Counted from the first letter of the stretch, positions 1 through 64,000 are shown. The stretch is DNA of 64,000 nt from Escarpia spicata (GCA_963995525.1 OZ023206.1:65279790-65343789); one strand, 5' to 3'. Program-made: numbers and translations. Notes: a model not told the origin generated them from the letters alone.

Positions 1-658
1 ACAGGGTAAATGTGCGATGGATGAAGTGCTTACACTAGGCGCCTTCTGTCAGTTTATGGCCCACACAATTTCTGTCATTTATGTCACTTTAGGGCTATAT
101 AAAATAATTCCAGGTTTCTCATCAGAAATGAATGGTGCGATTTATGGTAAATGTGTCTATGTTGATCCTGATGACAGTACTAACAACTATCATTGCAACT
201 CATCGTCAACAATTAACAATTTAAAATATTAAGATGTCTACTGAATGGTTTGGTGTGAAATATAGTTTTCTCTTTTTGCCAAGAATTATTGCATGCATAT
301 TTAATCAAAGGATAATTATATTTCAAAATAAAGTTTCGTGGAAGCTATTTAAAAATTATTGTGCTGATGAGAAACCAGGAATTTATTTTATAAAAGTAAA
401 GTAAAATTATTTTATGTGACCTTATTGTGAGACAAAATATGTTTAATATTTTACACATTTTATAGATACTATGCATTGTACAATGCGGTATCTTCATTGA
501 AGAAATTAAATATTTGTACGTTAATATTCCAGATGCTGTCAAAACCATTGCCACTGACTACAACATGAGGAGAACATTTGAAAGTACTCCAAGACTGCTT
601 CTGACGGGAATGGTGTTAGACAGCACCGGACAACAAATGCAGCGCTGGATGTTTTTAT
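1..658 (+). other. Weak candidate exons of an unrecognised plus-strand gene
   Basis: Two open stretches look exon-like but match nothing I know. At 5-232, after ACAG, the frame reads GKCAMDEVLTLGAF and includes a hydrophobic stretch (SVIYVTLGLY) before a stop. At 526-658, after TATTCCAG, the frame reads DAVKTIATDYNMRRTFESTP, LLLTGMVLDSTGQQ and MQRWMFL, then TAA. The second has balanced composition unlike its AT-rich surroundings. No donor or phase link between them is proved. They could be chance frames or a pseudogene. Confidence 0.18.
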
Positions 659-1088
659 AAAATATTTGAGTTGTCATGTGCCGCACGAATCAATGGGCAT
701 TAATAGCAACTTTGCTTTTTGATTTTTTGGAATTAAATTATGTGTTTTTTATGTGCACTGGAGTTGTTTGCATATTTAATTTTAGTTTATAATAACTGGA
801 TGGGATACTCAACACCCATTCTCTTTTTGAAGCACATTACATTTATGATCCTAAATAATATATTACTATATTATTTTATTGTTTTGAACTTCCAAATTCC
901 AAATAATCTCAATAAATTTATGAATGTGTATCACGTAATGTTCATTTTAACATTAGAGTTACAATGCATGATGATTACTATTGAAATGTTCAAGTTATAT
1001 AAATCAATACACATAAGTGTATGTGCATAATTTGGTCTTATTACTTGAAAACACACACTATACACACATTTAGCAAAATTAGGCACAT

Positions 1089-1290
1089 TTGGCATATGAG
1101 TGGCTAACCATCGACAGAGTATTGGCGTCTGACTATGAGCCGCCCTTGGCCCGAAGGCAAGCCGCTGAACAAAAATCCCTCGGCCCGCAGGCGGATGCTG
1201 CCAGTGGGCCAATGACTTTGCCGCTCTCGGCCCGCTGTAGTTGTGCTATCTGGGGTACCAGTGAAGGTGGACAGAGATTGTAAGATCATC
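1089..1290. other. GC-rich island, unrecognised
   Basis: A 200-bp patch clearly richer in G+C than the flanks, with repeated GGCCCG/CGGCCCG words. Open frames exist on both strands but none is convincing. It may be part of a dispersed repeat. Confidence 0.2.
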
Positions 1291-1499
1291 ATCAGGGCAT
1301 CTATATGACCACCCACAGTTACAGGACAGGTGACATGAAACAAGGAGGTCAACATTGCATGGGAATGGCACTAACATACTGGTAAATAAACTGGACAAAG
1401 AAAGCAGTGTTAGCATATAATGTTACCAAGTTGTTGGCAAGGTGACAGGATGTTCTTGCCAATTAATCACATTAACATTATGAAATTATCTAGTATAAT

Positions 1500-1770
1500 T
1501 TGCACCAGTGCCAAAATGACATGGTGCAGAATTGAAAGAGAACACTGTGCCAAATTGACAAAGGACACAACTAATATTGACAGAGAACAAAACAAATTGA
1601 CAACTGTAGGATATGGTGCCATATTGGAAGAGGACATGGTGTCAATTTGACAAATGTGGTTGCATCAAACTGAGAGAGCTCATGACACTAAATTGACAAA
1701 AGAAATAGTACCAAATTGACACAGAAGACAATGACAAATTGACAACACTGGTGTTAAAACGACAGCTCTA
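1500..1770 (+). repeat. Decayed tandem repeat with AATTGACA core
   Basis: The word (A)AATTGACA or its ATTGACAG variant recurs about ten times at irregular spacing of roughly 15 to 35 bases, often with GGACA or GAGAAC between. It looks like an old diverged satellite. Confidence 0.4.
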
Positions 1771-2539
1771 GGTAGTACCTTAACCAGTCAGTGTGGATAA
1801 TGCAGGTAGAACTTCATGTAGCCTTTGAAGAAGGTAATTATGTCATTGCCCATAGCTCCTACCTTGTTTGGGTGGCACAGGGCCTTTGATAGGAGCAAGT
1901 TGTACGACTGAGCCATCTGTTCGCAAGTGTGGCAGTGAGTGTCTTGTACGTGTCTCTGATCCGTTCTGTAAACAGGACAATCACTGTTAGAATCCTATCC
2001 TCGGTTTGTTGAGCCCTTTGAAGGTGGGTGGTTCTCACACTCCTGTACACACCCACAAAGTGGGATGGAGCACAACTGATTCAGTAGATTTCCTGCTAAT
2101 GATTACTGTCCCTGGGTGATTCTGGGCAATAGGACAGACAGGTTCACTTCAAATAGTATCCTCTTTCGGTTTAATAGCATGTGTAAGTAATATTGTTAAA
2201 ATTATCAAAATAATCGACTTGATTGCTGATTCAAGTAATTTGTATGGCCCAAGTATGAATGGCCCATAGTTTTGCTCTTTTATAATTTATTTGCCAAATT
2301 TCTACTGGATTCGGTTAAAATTGATTTTACAATTTGATCTATGATTTCAAAATAGTATTATCACTAGGAATAATTATAATCAAAAGAATACAATTTGTTA
2401 CAATTTCACACATGTTCCTCAGATTACAAATACCCTGACATTAATTATTAAATTACAATTTGTACAAAAACACAGACATTATGATCAAGTTAAATTTAAA
2501 ATGTTACGTTATTGTCACCTTAATTAGGAGAATTGTAAT

Positions 2540-2770
2540 GCAATTTATATATATATATACACACACACACACAAAACCATAGTCATACTTCATTTTGGCA
2601 GCATCATTGTAATCAATATTTACTTTGATGCTCTAATTATTAATAGTAGCTATTTTCTGATAACTGGGCATTTTTAACAATTGACTAGTTAATTTCTCAA
2701 GAAAGCATGCAAAGTAAATAACTGGATGCATTTGGTTGAATCAACTTTGCCGGATGTATTCAAATTAATC
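2540..2770 (-). repeat. Dispersed repeat R1, inverted copy with (TA)n(CA)n edge
   Basis: From AAACCATAGTC to about 2750 the sequence is a diverged reverse complement of 23040-23260 and 27300-27535. All three copies meet a (CA)/(GT) microsatellite at the same edge (here 2545-2573). Shared words include CATTTTGGCAGC and AACAATTGACTAGTTAATTT. Confidence 0.7.
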
Positions 2771-3439
2771 TAAAGGTAGAGTGAATGTTTAGCTTATATC
2801 ACTGGTTCTGTTAATACCTTCAGTTGACCTGATTTATTAGCAAGTATATATATATTCCAAGTGATGAACACTGAGTGCCTGCCCTCCGTGTATGGGTTTC
2901 AGGATTAAAAGTAGTCATAACACTATAAAACAGTTTTTGCCATTTTTGTCATGTTTAACTTTATGTCATGTTTACATAAACTCTTTCTGTTGTGAGGGCA
3001 TTTTTTATTCGGCTAAACATTGGTTTTTAATTTCTTGCACAAACTTTGTCGTAGGTCCTTTACAGAAACAGTTGTATAATTGCATGTGTGATCATGAATA
3101 ATATGTGATGGTTTGATAGCTGCTATCTTAGATCTCATGGGAATTTCATTTTGGGTGTTGTTTCGGTTCAGTAGTGGTCCTCACAAAATCACATCCAGAT
3201 GATCATAATTATAAGAAAAACATGTTCTATTTTTGTTTGACCACAGTCGGATAAATTTTACTTGTAAGGCCCCAAGGCCCCCTGTGTACATGATGTACTA
3301 TTTTGTTATAGGTCCTTCGCCAGAAATAATTTGTTGTCAGTCTTAAATTAATCCAAATTGTGCCTTTTAGCAGACAAACGGTTAATGTGGAAGCCGTTCA
3401 TGTCAGGCACAGCCATTATTGGCCACATTAGTTTTTTTT

Positions 3440-3695
3440 AATGACAAACCAGTGTCAATTGAGCCATTCATTTAATTAATACTGATGTATTTGATTTGTT
3501 TCATGCCAGTTGTATCAATGATAAGCATTAATGTGGCCCCTAGACTTGGAACTATTAGTTAATCTAGTGGCCAGCTGGCCCCCTCTAAATTCTACCAGTC
3601 TTATCAGCTGTAATTATTAGTCTTGACCAGTCATCTGCCAGTCTTAAAGACAGGTAGACTGGTTTCTGGCTAAACCTCTGTGGTGTCAAGCCCTG
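3440..3695 (+). repeat. Dispersed repeat R2, copy 1
   Basis: Similar in the same orientation to 57630-57850. Shared words include ATTTAATTAATACTGAT, GGAACTATTAGTTAAT, TGGCCCCCT and TTGTAATTA. No coding potential seen. Probably a transposable-element fragment of unknown class. Confidence 0.6.
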
Positions 3696-4534
3696 CCACA
3701 ATGGATTAACAATTGTAAATGTTATTACACCAACATTTCATTTTCTTGACTGCGGAACGTACAGAATTAATTTCTGTAGTGAAAACTCATGTTAAACCTT
3801 ATAAAACCAAAAGTACAAAATGTATCAGGTAAACATTACTGAATTATATGACTATGAAGAATCTGAGGTAAAACAGTAATTCATTATTTTTAATATCCCT
3901 TGTAACTCAGTGAACTTACATTGCCATTTACACTGTACTTGGAAGCTTACAAAAATCACTCACCATTATATATATATGAGATCGCTTCCATATGGCTGGT
4001 AACTACGTATGTATACAACTGCACTATACCAAACTGATGGAAGCACTGCTAGATGTGACCTCATGCAACTAAGCTGCCTATTTCTACTGCAATTTGTGAT
4101 TCTGTTATTGAAGCCCATGCCATGGTACTTCATGATATTTATATGATCGACTGCTGGTGAATTGGTACAATGGGTGGATTAGCAGTAGGATTGACTTCAT
4201 TACTGTGATCATACGGTGTGACTTGGCAGAGACCATGGCCGTACCAGTGCAACAAAAACAGCACTTGTAACCATAATCCACTGAAACAGCTTATTTATCT
4301 GGCAAATTATAAAATATACAAATCTTATTGTTGAAGAAAGTTGACATATATATAACCTGCCTGGTAACTATATGTAGTTACTGTATTAATTAGTTAAATA
4401 TCTGACAGTCCACATGTTGAGCTAATGCTAAACTTGTCTATATCACATTTTGTTGACATTTTACTTTTAGTAATTATATCGTGATTTTTTGCTTGTGAAT
4501 GTTTTACAATTTGAAAAAAAATATTTGATAGATA

Positions 4535-4540
4535 TTTAAT
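4535..4540 (-). terminator. Candidate ANKRD55 poly(A) signal (ATTAAA)
   Basis: About 95 bases after the stop the gene strand reads ATTAAA, the common variant signal, in AT-rich sequence. I saw no nearby AATAAA on this strand. Weak evidence by itself. Confidence 0.25.
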
Positions 4541-4631
4541 GTGTTATATTAAAATTTCATATATATATATATATTATCACCATCTCATTCTATGAATTTA
4601 ACCGTTTTTGTCTGTTTCAAATAAACTCATA

Positions 4632-57074
<52,443 letters not shown>

Positions 57075-57300
57075 CGCGAATCGGACCACGTAAATTTGTC
57101 GCAGCCTTGCCAGGCGAAAGATTTGATACTGGGTGATGTCTTGCACAGTGTCAACGGCAGCAACATAAATAACTGTCTTGATTAGCTGTCGACATGTCCT
57201 CGAACGAACGAGTTCTAGGAATCAACCCGCGCAACGAGATTGTCACAGACGCCATTCACTAGCGTCGCCTAGTGTACAATAGCTGCACTGCAGTGTGCTT
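57075..57300 (-). promoter_or_regulatory. Presumed ANKRD55 5' UTR and promoter
   Basis: The sequence just upstream of the start codon is visibly richer in CpG and GC than the AT-rich surroundings (CGACGCG-like runs also at 56985-57060). It is the only such patch near exon 1. No TATA box or initiator stands out. The assignment rests on position and composition only. Confidence 0.35.
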
Positions 57301-57629
57301 GTGTGGCTCCACCACGCGGACAAGAATATAATTGAATTGATCAGTCTGCCTTCTAGCTATCTGTCCTCCAAATGCCAATTGGGATTCCTTGCAAATGTGT
57401 ATTTTGGAGTCTGTTTAGTAACTAAACACAACTACCAGTTAGGTCAGTATTTACCTGTAGCATCAACATATGTGGCATAACACGTCTGTTTATCCATGTA
57501 GGTGTAATGATCTAATCAAAACTTTGTTACAATACAAGCAACCCGGTAAACAACATACCTGTAAATGTCAAAAATAATATTCTACCTAATTAATCAAGTG
57601 TCTTTTAGCGTGCTAACACCTTGCATGGA

Positions 57630-57855
57630 AGCAATTTAGCCATTTATTTAATTAATACTGATCCATTCATCAACTTGTTTCACTACCAGTTGTGTCAATG
57701 AGTCATTTATGCGGGTCCATAGACTGGAACTATTAGTTAATTTAGTAACCACATGGCCCCCTGTTAATTCCACCCGTCTTATCAATTGTAATTACCTGTC
57801 TTGGCCAGTTATTTGCCAGTCTTGAGACCGGGCAGACTGGTCTGTGGCTAAGTCC
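57630..57855 (+). repeat. Dispersed repeat R2, copy 2
   Basis: Counterpart of 3440-3695 in the same orientation, in the gap between ANKRD55 and RRP12. CAGTCTTGAGACCGGGCAGA corresponds to CAGTCTTAAAGACAGGTAGA there. Confidence 0.6.
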
Positions 57856-58924
57856 CTGCCTGGAAGTGTTGGCAGTATTATTCAGCTGCACAGGAAGGCA
57901 TTTCTCTATAATTTATATAATACAATGTCTTATAAAATAGCGTCATAAACTTTGAGACCCCGTTTATCAATATGAATCACTTCAAAATATACAAGTTGAA
58001 AATAACAATAAAAAAGGTATTTTCTTATATAAATAATAATATAGTGCAATCACCTCAGTATGCATACTCTAATAAAAACTGGCAAATTATTATTGATAAA
58101 TATGATAATTTGTCAAAAAGTATTAGGTTCGGAACAATACCAATAAGTGTCCTAAATAGATGTTGAATCCTCTTGTCACAATTTACGGTAGAGTGTATCT
58201 GAATTACCTTGTTTGCTGAATTTACAGTAAACAGTTACCCGATTGTGGGGAAAGAGAAACCAACATTAACTTGTAGACATACTGAGAGTGATCTTGATAC
58301 ACCAACACGGTAGACAATATTTTGATTTATGAAAAAATTTCACATAATAATTATAACTGTTTTGGCATCAAAAGATGATCAGGTTTAATAGTTCAACAAC
58401 ATCATAGCATCACAACTCGGCACAGATTAAACAACATGTACAGTTTTAAAACAATATAACTGTATAACCAATTTTAGACAATCCTTGAAAATTATGTGTC
58501 AAACTGGCCGATAGGATCACCGTATTGCATCATACAAATTGAAGAAAACGCGACAGATACAATGTCATAAACAAGCAGAATTATAGCACATTGTCTGGAT
58601 GCTACAAGCTTATTTTACTTCATAAAGAACATCCTGTTGAGAAATATACTTTGACACAGATCAAAGACCAAAATATATAAAAGACACTTCTTCATAAATG
58701 TTTTTTATATATGAAATATATAAAATTTTCCATTATATATTTCTTCTATATATAACTCCTCTTAATCAATAAGAAATATTATTAGTGCCAATAATATTAT
58801 ACTACACATAACTGAGTTTTATGTGATTACATTGGCAACTGGAGATGATTCGCTTGCATCCTGCCTGAATGGCATTATATCCCACTAGTATTTCATTTCA
58901 GAGTTCATGAATCCATTTCAAGCC

Positions 58925-59021
58925 CTATTTCCTCTTCTTCCTAAGTTTCTGTCCCGCTGCCGAACCCCGTTGTGCCCCCCGCACCAAGTTGCGGAACTTC
59001 CCAGCAGCCTTTGCACTTTTC
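58925..59021 (-). CDS. RRP12: RRP12 terminal coding exon
   Basis: Acceptor GGTTGTAG|G, phase 2 in, stop TAG at 58927-58925 (97 bp). Encodes (R)[19 protein letters not shown] then [12 protein letters not shown]. The composition and the [14 protein letters not shown] spacing match the vertebrate end of RRP12. Downstream sequence is AT-rich 3' flank. Confidence 0.9.
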
Positions 59022-62000
59022 CTACAACCATAAATATTTTATTACTGAAACTGTTACGAATACATTTATTTCAAATAAAAACTGATAAACCGGTACATAC
59101 AAATAGGTAAAAAAATGTACATTTAAAAAAGTAAATATGTTAAAAATATATAAGTTAATAATTAAACAGTTAAAAAAGTTACATAAATTCTAAAAAGTAA
59201 ATAAATAAATAATTTTTTTTAAATATAAAATCACCATGTTACAATATAGAGATACACACACAAATATATGAAACAGGTTCAAAATGGTGATCAAATAATA
59301 ACTGGAATGTTACAAAACATAAGTGTGATTTAGCAAATTGGAAAAAATGGGCCATGAGGCCCAGAAGTTCTTTAGACTATATGACTCCGGCTGACCAAAT
59401 GAGTGATAAGTCGGAAAAACTGTTTGTTTTCTTACATTCTTGTAAAGGTTGGGTAGGGTGCTTTACACGGTTAAAAAAATTATGACTGCTACAAAAATTG
59501 GCGAAGTTATGGAGCATTGAACATGGTAGGGGTCAAAAAGTGAAAATTAAGAAAACCGCTGTTGAAGTTTTACATTATATATGCAAATGGTTTGCATGGA
59601 AATATTACATGCACAACATTCAAATGTGGCACACAGTATGTATGTTATGTTGCAATGATACCGTGGAAGTACAAATGTACTGCTACAAAAACTTATCAAG
59701 TTATGCCAGATTATGTCTTTATGTGTAAACAAAATGATAACACAACACGACTGTGAAGGTTTTGCATAGGCACATGGATAGCATGGAAATATTGAGTGTA
59801 TGGCAACGTTGGCTTATAGTATGCATGTTATTAACGTATAGTGCCATGATATCCATGAAATTTGTGCTTAGTTAATTATATCAATATACCTGTAATGGTA
59901 TAAAAGGTGTATTACATCAGAATGTCTCACCCCAGTGCCTACAATGCTTGAAGCCCACTAAGCACTCACTCTCTCACACTGGGCAATAAACAACAGCCCA
60001 GCCCTGGCCACACCAAGACTGACCAACAATAAAACAATAAACTGTGGCCATGAGTGATCACTCTAGCCAGTGACTCCCTGACCACACACTGACCTAAATT
60101 CAGTGCCAGTCTAGCCACCCCAGTGATCAGAGATAGGGCAATATCCAGTTATAAATAGAGATCAGTACAGGAGGCTTACAGCAGTAGGGAAATACTAGGA
60201 AAATTTAGCATTTTGCGAGGCCCTGAGGTGCCCTTAGAATGATTAAATCAAATACAGATTTCTTGTGTATAGTGGCAGTACCCTAAGATACATATGTGCA
60301 AAATTAGAGAAAACATTGCTGAAGAGTTTTTGAAACAATAGGCAAAATGTGAAAATGTACCAGTTTCGGGGGCACTTGGGGGCCCTTAGAATGATTCAAT
60401 CAATTACAGATTTCTTGTGCATAGTAGCAGTACCCTAAGATATGTCTGTACAAAATTAGAGAAAAAGTTGCTGAATGGTTTCTGAAATCTAACAGCGCAC
60501 GGTGCACGGCGGATGGTGCACAGCGGATGCAGAATGATGGCATAAGTCCGTTGTACCTTGGGCCCAAAAGCCCAGAATAACAAAGTAATATGATACGCCT
60601 GATCAGAAAAAAACACATGGTTTGCAGTAATTTAAGATCATATAAGTTACCCTGAGCCAGTGCTCAAAGGTGGGTCATTCCAGGATATTTCAGTCTGTTT
60701 TCACCATTGTAAACACAAAAACCAACAGTTTCAGGGGTCAACCTGCAGTAACCATCTTATTTCCATGAAACAAACTGTTACCATGGTTGTTTACTAGTTG
60801 GCAACATTAAAGGAGAACACACAAAATTTATTAAAAAAACAATAAATAACATTATTAAAAAACTTAATATACTCAAGTTATTATAACACCACATAAAATT
60901 TACGAAACCAATACCATTTTATAGAATTGTTGTCAAGATACCACATCAACTACATATATACATTTTTACAGCATCCCAAAGCAAAACTTTATTTGTGCTT
61001 TTCCACCAATGAGAGACTGGATATTTACTGCTGACCCACCTTCTGTTGAGTGACTTGAATTCGAGTGGTACATATGCGTATGGGTCTGGTCTACCGGCTT
61101 TCTTCACATCCCCTCTGGCTTTCTGCAATCACAGTTGGGAAGTGCTAGACTAGCAATGCTACGCCCACTGAATCAGTTTGAACCAGGTAGTTCAGTGTAT
61201 TTTCTTAATTATATAAGTTTAGGCATACAATATCCATTTAAGGTTAATAATAACTTTTATTTTATACAGCGCCATATCCATAATTTATATAGCGCTTTAC
61301 ATAAGATCAATATGTAAACAGTAAAAACTAAATAAGTTTAAATATACAAATAAAGTAATTAAAGTAATAATGCTGTGTAAATTAATCAGTAGATTAAAAA
61401 TATATATTCTCATGTTAAAATAAGTACTTTAAAATGTTCTTTCGGCTGTTAAAAAGATCAAGATAAAATAATATCATAAAAAATATGAATAACTTTGAAT
61501 AAAATGTTTTAGACATCAAATCGGCCTAACCCATAGACTGATGCTTCAAATCAGCTAAACCCAACCCAAAATAAGTGACTGATGCTGTATTGTGTAATGG
61601 CGCCATCTATTGGAGTTTAGAAAACAATTTAGAAACAATGTCAGACGGTATTACATTTTTATGTTTCAGGTTAAGTAAGTGGGGAAACGGGGACTTTTCT
61701 AAACTTGGATGAAGTCTGAAGGGTTAATACTGGGGTAAGTCTGGTAAGTTTTCAACAATATTTGGAGGGTAAGATTAAACTAAAACAGTAGGTAAAATAT
61801 GCCAATCACAATCAAAAGTGCACACAATTATCAGTTTGATCTTAATCACACCCATACCATTTCAAACTTTTGCCATCCAGAATGCTGTATGATGTTTATA
61901 ACTTTATTCAGCATATCAACAACATAACTATGAAAATCACTAAATATCAACAAATGACATCATGTGATGCGATAAGATCATCCTCGTAACCCAGGGGTGT

Positions 62001-63728
62001 GACTATGTACATTACCCCTGGTAGATCTCCTACGTGTTGTATGGAAGTTAGTTGAATCAAACTCATAACTGACTTCGCCGTACCACCCGTGAGAACAGTG
62101 TAGACACCAGACATGGGGTCAAATACATTGAAATGTATTTAAATACAAATACTCTTGAGGGAGTCAAATACAAATACTTTGATACGCAAAAGTAATTAAA
62201 TACAAATACATTTAGAAAGTATTTCAAATACTTTTTAATTTCAGACTACATTACAATATACAATATTGCTAGCCATGGTTTGTAGGTTCATAGGCAACTA
62301 ACTTGCAGTTACAACAAACCTGGCTTTTATGATGATGGTACCACCTGACTTGAGAAGCCACCACCTTCTCTTAACCCACAGACAGCAAGCCAGAAATTAG
62401 ACACAATAGCTGGCCTTAGCAGCCACTGCCACATTGGTTAGGTACCAGGTAGGTTGTTTGTTTAGCTGGGGCTTGGAACTATAATCAAAAGCCAGACAGA
62501 CCAGTGCAATAGAGTCTCCTTTTTGCTAATTGCATCACAGTGACAACTAACAAGTAAGGTGATGTTGGCTTCTCACACAGTGATCTCAATGACTTCTCAC
62601 ATAATGGCATTACCTTGCCATTATTTCTGAGCGGAAAAGTGGTAAATTGCCAAATGACATATTAAAATTGCTCAACTCTTAAGAATTCAAACAAGAATAA
62701 TTTTAAGTTGTCATTTATTGATAATCACATCCTATATATTTGAAAAAGTATTTGAAAGTATTTGAACATTTCAAATACTTTAGGAATGTATTTAAATACA
62801 AATATTTTCATGTCAAATACTTTCATATCAAATACAAATACTTAAAAAAAGTATTTAAATACTTTCAAATACAAATGTATTTGACCCCATGTCTGGCAGA
62901 CACCTGTCTGACCTGCGCCCCAGTTCCAAGACAAAGCCCTCAAGTACCCATTCGATCATTCTTACGAGCCGCTGAGCGGTATTGTGTATTCAAATTCCTA
63001 ACTATGTCTACTTCCCAAATTTCCAGAACTTCCCAGCTAATGATAGTATTGGCCGAGTTTATTTTCAGAGCTTTGTAAGGCAATCTGCCAGGGAGCAGTC
63101 TGCCATGGAGCAGTCTGCCAGGGAGCAGTCTGCCAGGGAGCAGTCTGCCAGGGAGCAGTCTGCCAGGGAGCAGTCTGCCAGGGAGCAGTCTGCCAGTGAG
63201 CAGTCTGCCAGGGAGCAGTCTGCCAGGGAGCAGTCTGCCAGGGAGCAGTCTGCCAGGGAGCAGTCTGCCAGGGAGCAGTCTGCCAGGGAGCAGTCTGCCA
63301 GGGAGCAGTCTGCCAGGGAGCAGTCTGCCAGGGAGCAGTCTGCCAGTGAGCAGTCTGCCAGGGAGCAGTCTGCCAGGGAGCAGTCTGCCAGGGAGCAGTC
63401 TGCCAGGGAGCAGTCTGCCAGGGAGCAGTCTGCCAGGGAGCAATCTGCCAGGGAGCAGTCTGCCAGGGAGCAGTCTGCCAGGGAGTACTGGGATTGATGT
63501 AATCAACACCACACCCTGGCACACGAGGAAAGTGACTTCATGTGACATTAAATGACATGTGACATGCCACCGCCATGCTGTTGGATGACAGAACATAACA
63601 CGTGACAGATGGCAACAGGTGTCAGTCAGCTGGATTTACCTTAGCCTTGAATTCTTCCCCGGGTGCTAAGTTTTTTCCCTTTTTCGACTTTGCACCAGCG
63701 ACAGGCCTGTGAATGCCGCTGCCACCCG
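58925..63728 (-). CDS. RRP12: RRP12 orthologue, last three coding exons (5' part outside window)
   Basis: Exons 63728-63640, 61122-61040 and 59021-58925 (269 coding nt with stop). They join in frame to a basic C-terminus: [65 protein letters not shown], stop. The run KAKKA(R/K)[14 protein letters not shown](V/I)PL followed by LNRRK and a Lys/Arg tail is the hallmark of the RRP12 C-terminus. Known: RRP12 is a HEAT-repeat nucleolar and nuclear factor needed for maturation and export of both pre-ribosomal subunits. Only about 89 residues are visible; the HEAT domain lies to the right of the window. Confidence 0.92.
59345..59760 (+). mobile_element. LINE-related fragment (copy of 49355-49770)
   Basis: Closely parallels the first 400 bp of the LINE fragment in ANKRD55 intron 1: GGCCATGAGGCCCAGAAG, CCGGCTGACCAAATGAGTGA and TTATGACTGCTACAAAAATT. 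It ends where the other copy goes on toward the RT. No intact frame. In the last RRP12 intron. Confidence 0.6.
60228..60505 (+). repeat. About 145-bp direct duplication
   Basis: CCCTTAGAATGATT(A/C)AATC, ACAGATTTCTTGTG(T/C)ATAG and CAGTACCCTAAGATA recur about 140 bp apart, with AAATTAGAGAAAA in both. The unit also appears at 52131. Followed by GC-richer GCACGGCGGATGG words. Confidence 0.65.
61040..61122 (-). CDS. RRP12: RRP12 penultimate coding exon
   Basis: Acceptor GATTGCAG|AA, donor AGAAG|GTGGGT, phase 0 in and 2 out (83 bp). Encodes [18 protein letters not shown] followed by PLEFKSLNR, the most diagnostic block of the RRP12 C-terminus. Confidence 0.93.
62108..62895. mobile_element. Non-autonomous hAT (MITE-like) in an RRP12 intron
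   Basis: Left end CAGACATGGGGTCAAATACA, right end the inverted equivalent, perfect over about 20 bp, continuing into ATTTAAATAC-rich sequence. Flanks GTAGACAC (62100-62107) and GCAGACAC (62896-62903) match in seven of eight bases. 788 bp without coding capacity; the subterminal parts are full of AAATAC words. Confidence 0.8.
63081..63486 (+). repeat. 15-bp minisatellite (about 27 copies), 154 bp from an RRP12 exon
   Basis: Almost pure unit GGGAGCAGTCTGCCA. Because 15 is a multiple of three and no frame holds a stop, long open frames appear on both strands; they are by-products of the repeat and not genes. It lies in the intron directly downstream of the exon at 63728-63640. Confidence 0.95.
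63640..63728 (-). CDS. RRP12: RRP12 third-last coding exon
   Basis: Acceptor GATTTCAG|CG, donor AAG|GTAAAT, phase 1 in and 0 out (89 bp). Encodes [17 protein letters not shown] and [11 protein letters not shown]. The first split codon depends on an exon outside the window. Confidence 0.88.
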
Positions 63729-63740
63729 CTGAAATCAGAT

Positions 63741-64000
63741 CAATCATTCATGTCAACTTCTGCTATTAATACTCAAACATACATAAATGCCAAGGACTGA
63801 CTATAGAGACAATATCTTCATCAATGTCTTATAGTGCTATCAGCATGGCATTAGAGCACCCCATGTTAAAGGGCAACATCTCAGTCTTACAGTGCTATCA
63901 GTGTTATCCCTCTAGATCAATTTGTAGAACTGATCAACCCAAATAAATTTAGATTTAGGCTTTTTCTAAGTTTTTTAAATGTTGCTCACAGTCTGAACCG
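63741..64000. other. RRP12 intron at the window edge
   Basis: Non-coding. A short direct repeat, ACAGTGCTATCAG and its TATAGTGCTATCAG variant, occurs at 63831 and 63889. Confidence 0.4.

Noticed and set aside
1089..1290. tRNA gene or tRNA-derived SINE
   Set aside because: GC-rich, but no A/B box pair or cloverleaf could be made.
62940..63596. 218-codon minus-strand and 171-codon plus-strand open frames
   Set aside because: Both are translations of the 15-bp array; several frames on both strands are open at once, as expected for a stop-free repeat.

Overview
The window is animal nuclear DNA: AT-rich, with long introns, many minisatellites and several families of transposable elements. Spliced coding exons can be followed on the minus strand. 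The mix of CR1/Rex1-, RTE- and Jockey/CR1-like LINE fragments, many hAT DNA transposons and SINE-like repeats suits a marine invertebrate, possibly a lophotrochozoan such as a mollusc. That placement is inference; the sequence does not name the species.

Two genes are supported, both on the minus strand. (1) An ANKRD55 orthologue, complete from ATG (57074) to TAG (4632) in nine coding exons over about 52 kb. All splice phases agree, the joined CDS is 1,854 nt, and it gives 617 residues with eight or nine ankyrin repeats and an unstructured tail. (2) The last three coding exons of an RRP12 orthologue (58925-63728), a pre-ribosome assembly/export factor; its 5' part lies beyond the right edge. 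RRP12 ends about 1.85 kb upstream of the ANKRD55 start codon, so the two are head to tail on one strand.

Layout: 1-4631 is downstream flank, with one weak plus-strand exon candidate and dispersed repeats. 4632-9274 holds ANKRD55 exons 9 and 8, with a 2.1 kb hAT element in intron 8. 9275-30047 is intron 7 (20.8 kb): a 22-bp-TSD insertion, a possible solo LTR, and a tandem segmental duplication of a 29-bp minisatellite, a (GT)n-bearing repeat and a hAT element carrying a broken BED-finger transposase. 30048-41631 holds exons 7 to 2. Its introns contain a minisatellite made of copies of the exon 6 splice donor, a 20-bp minisatellite, an 80-bp repeat and an RTE-like LINE. 41632-57034 is intron 1 (15.4 kb): an 84-copy 38-bp minisatellite, LINE fragments and a hAT element nested in a LINE. 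57035-57300 holds exon 1 and a CpG-richer presumed promoter. 58925-64000 is the RRP12 3' end, with another hAT element and a 15-bp minisatellite in its introns.

The best candidate for something undescribed is the intron 6 array at 30485-30858. It carries eleven extra donor-like sites beside the true donor of ANKRD55 exon 6; ten are in one register, and use of any of these would put the same early stop into exon 7.
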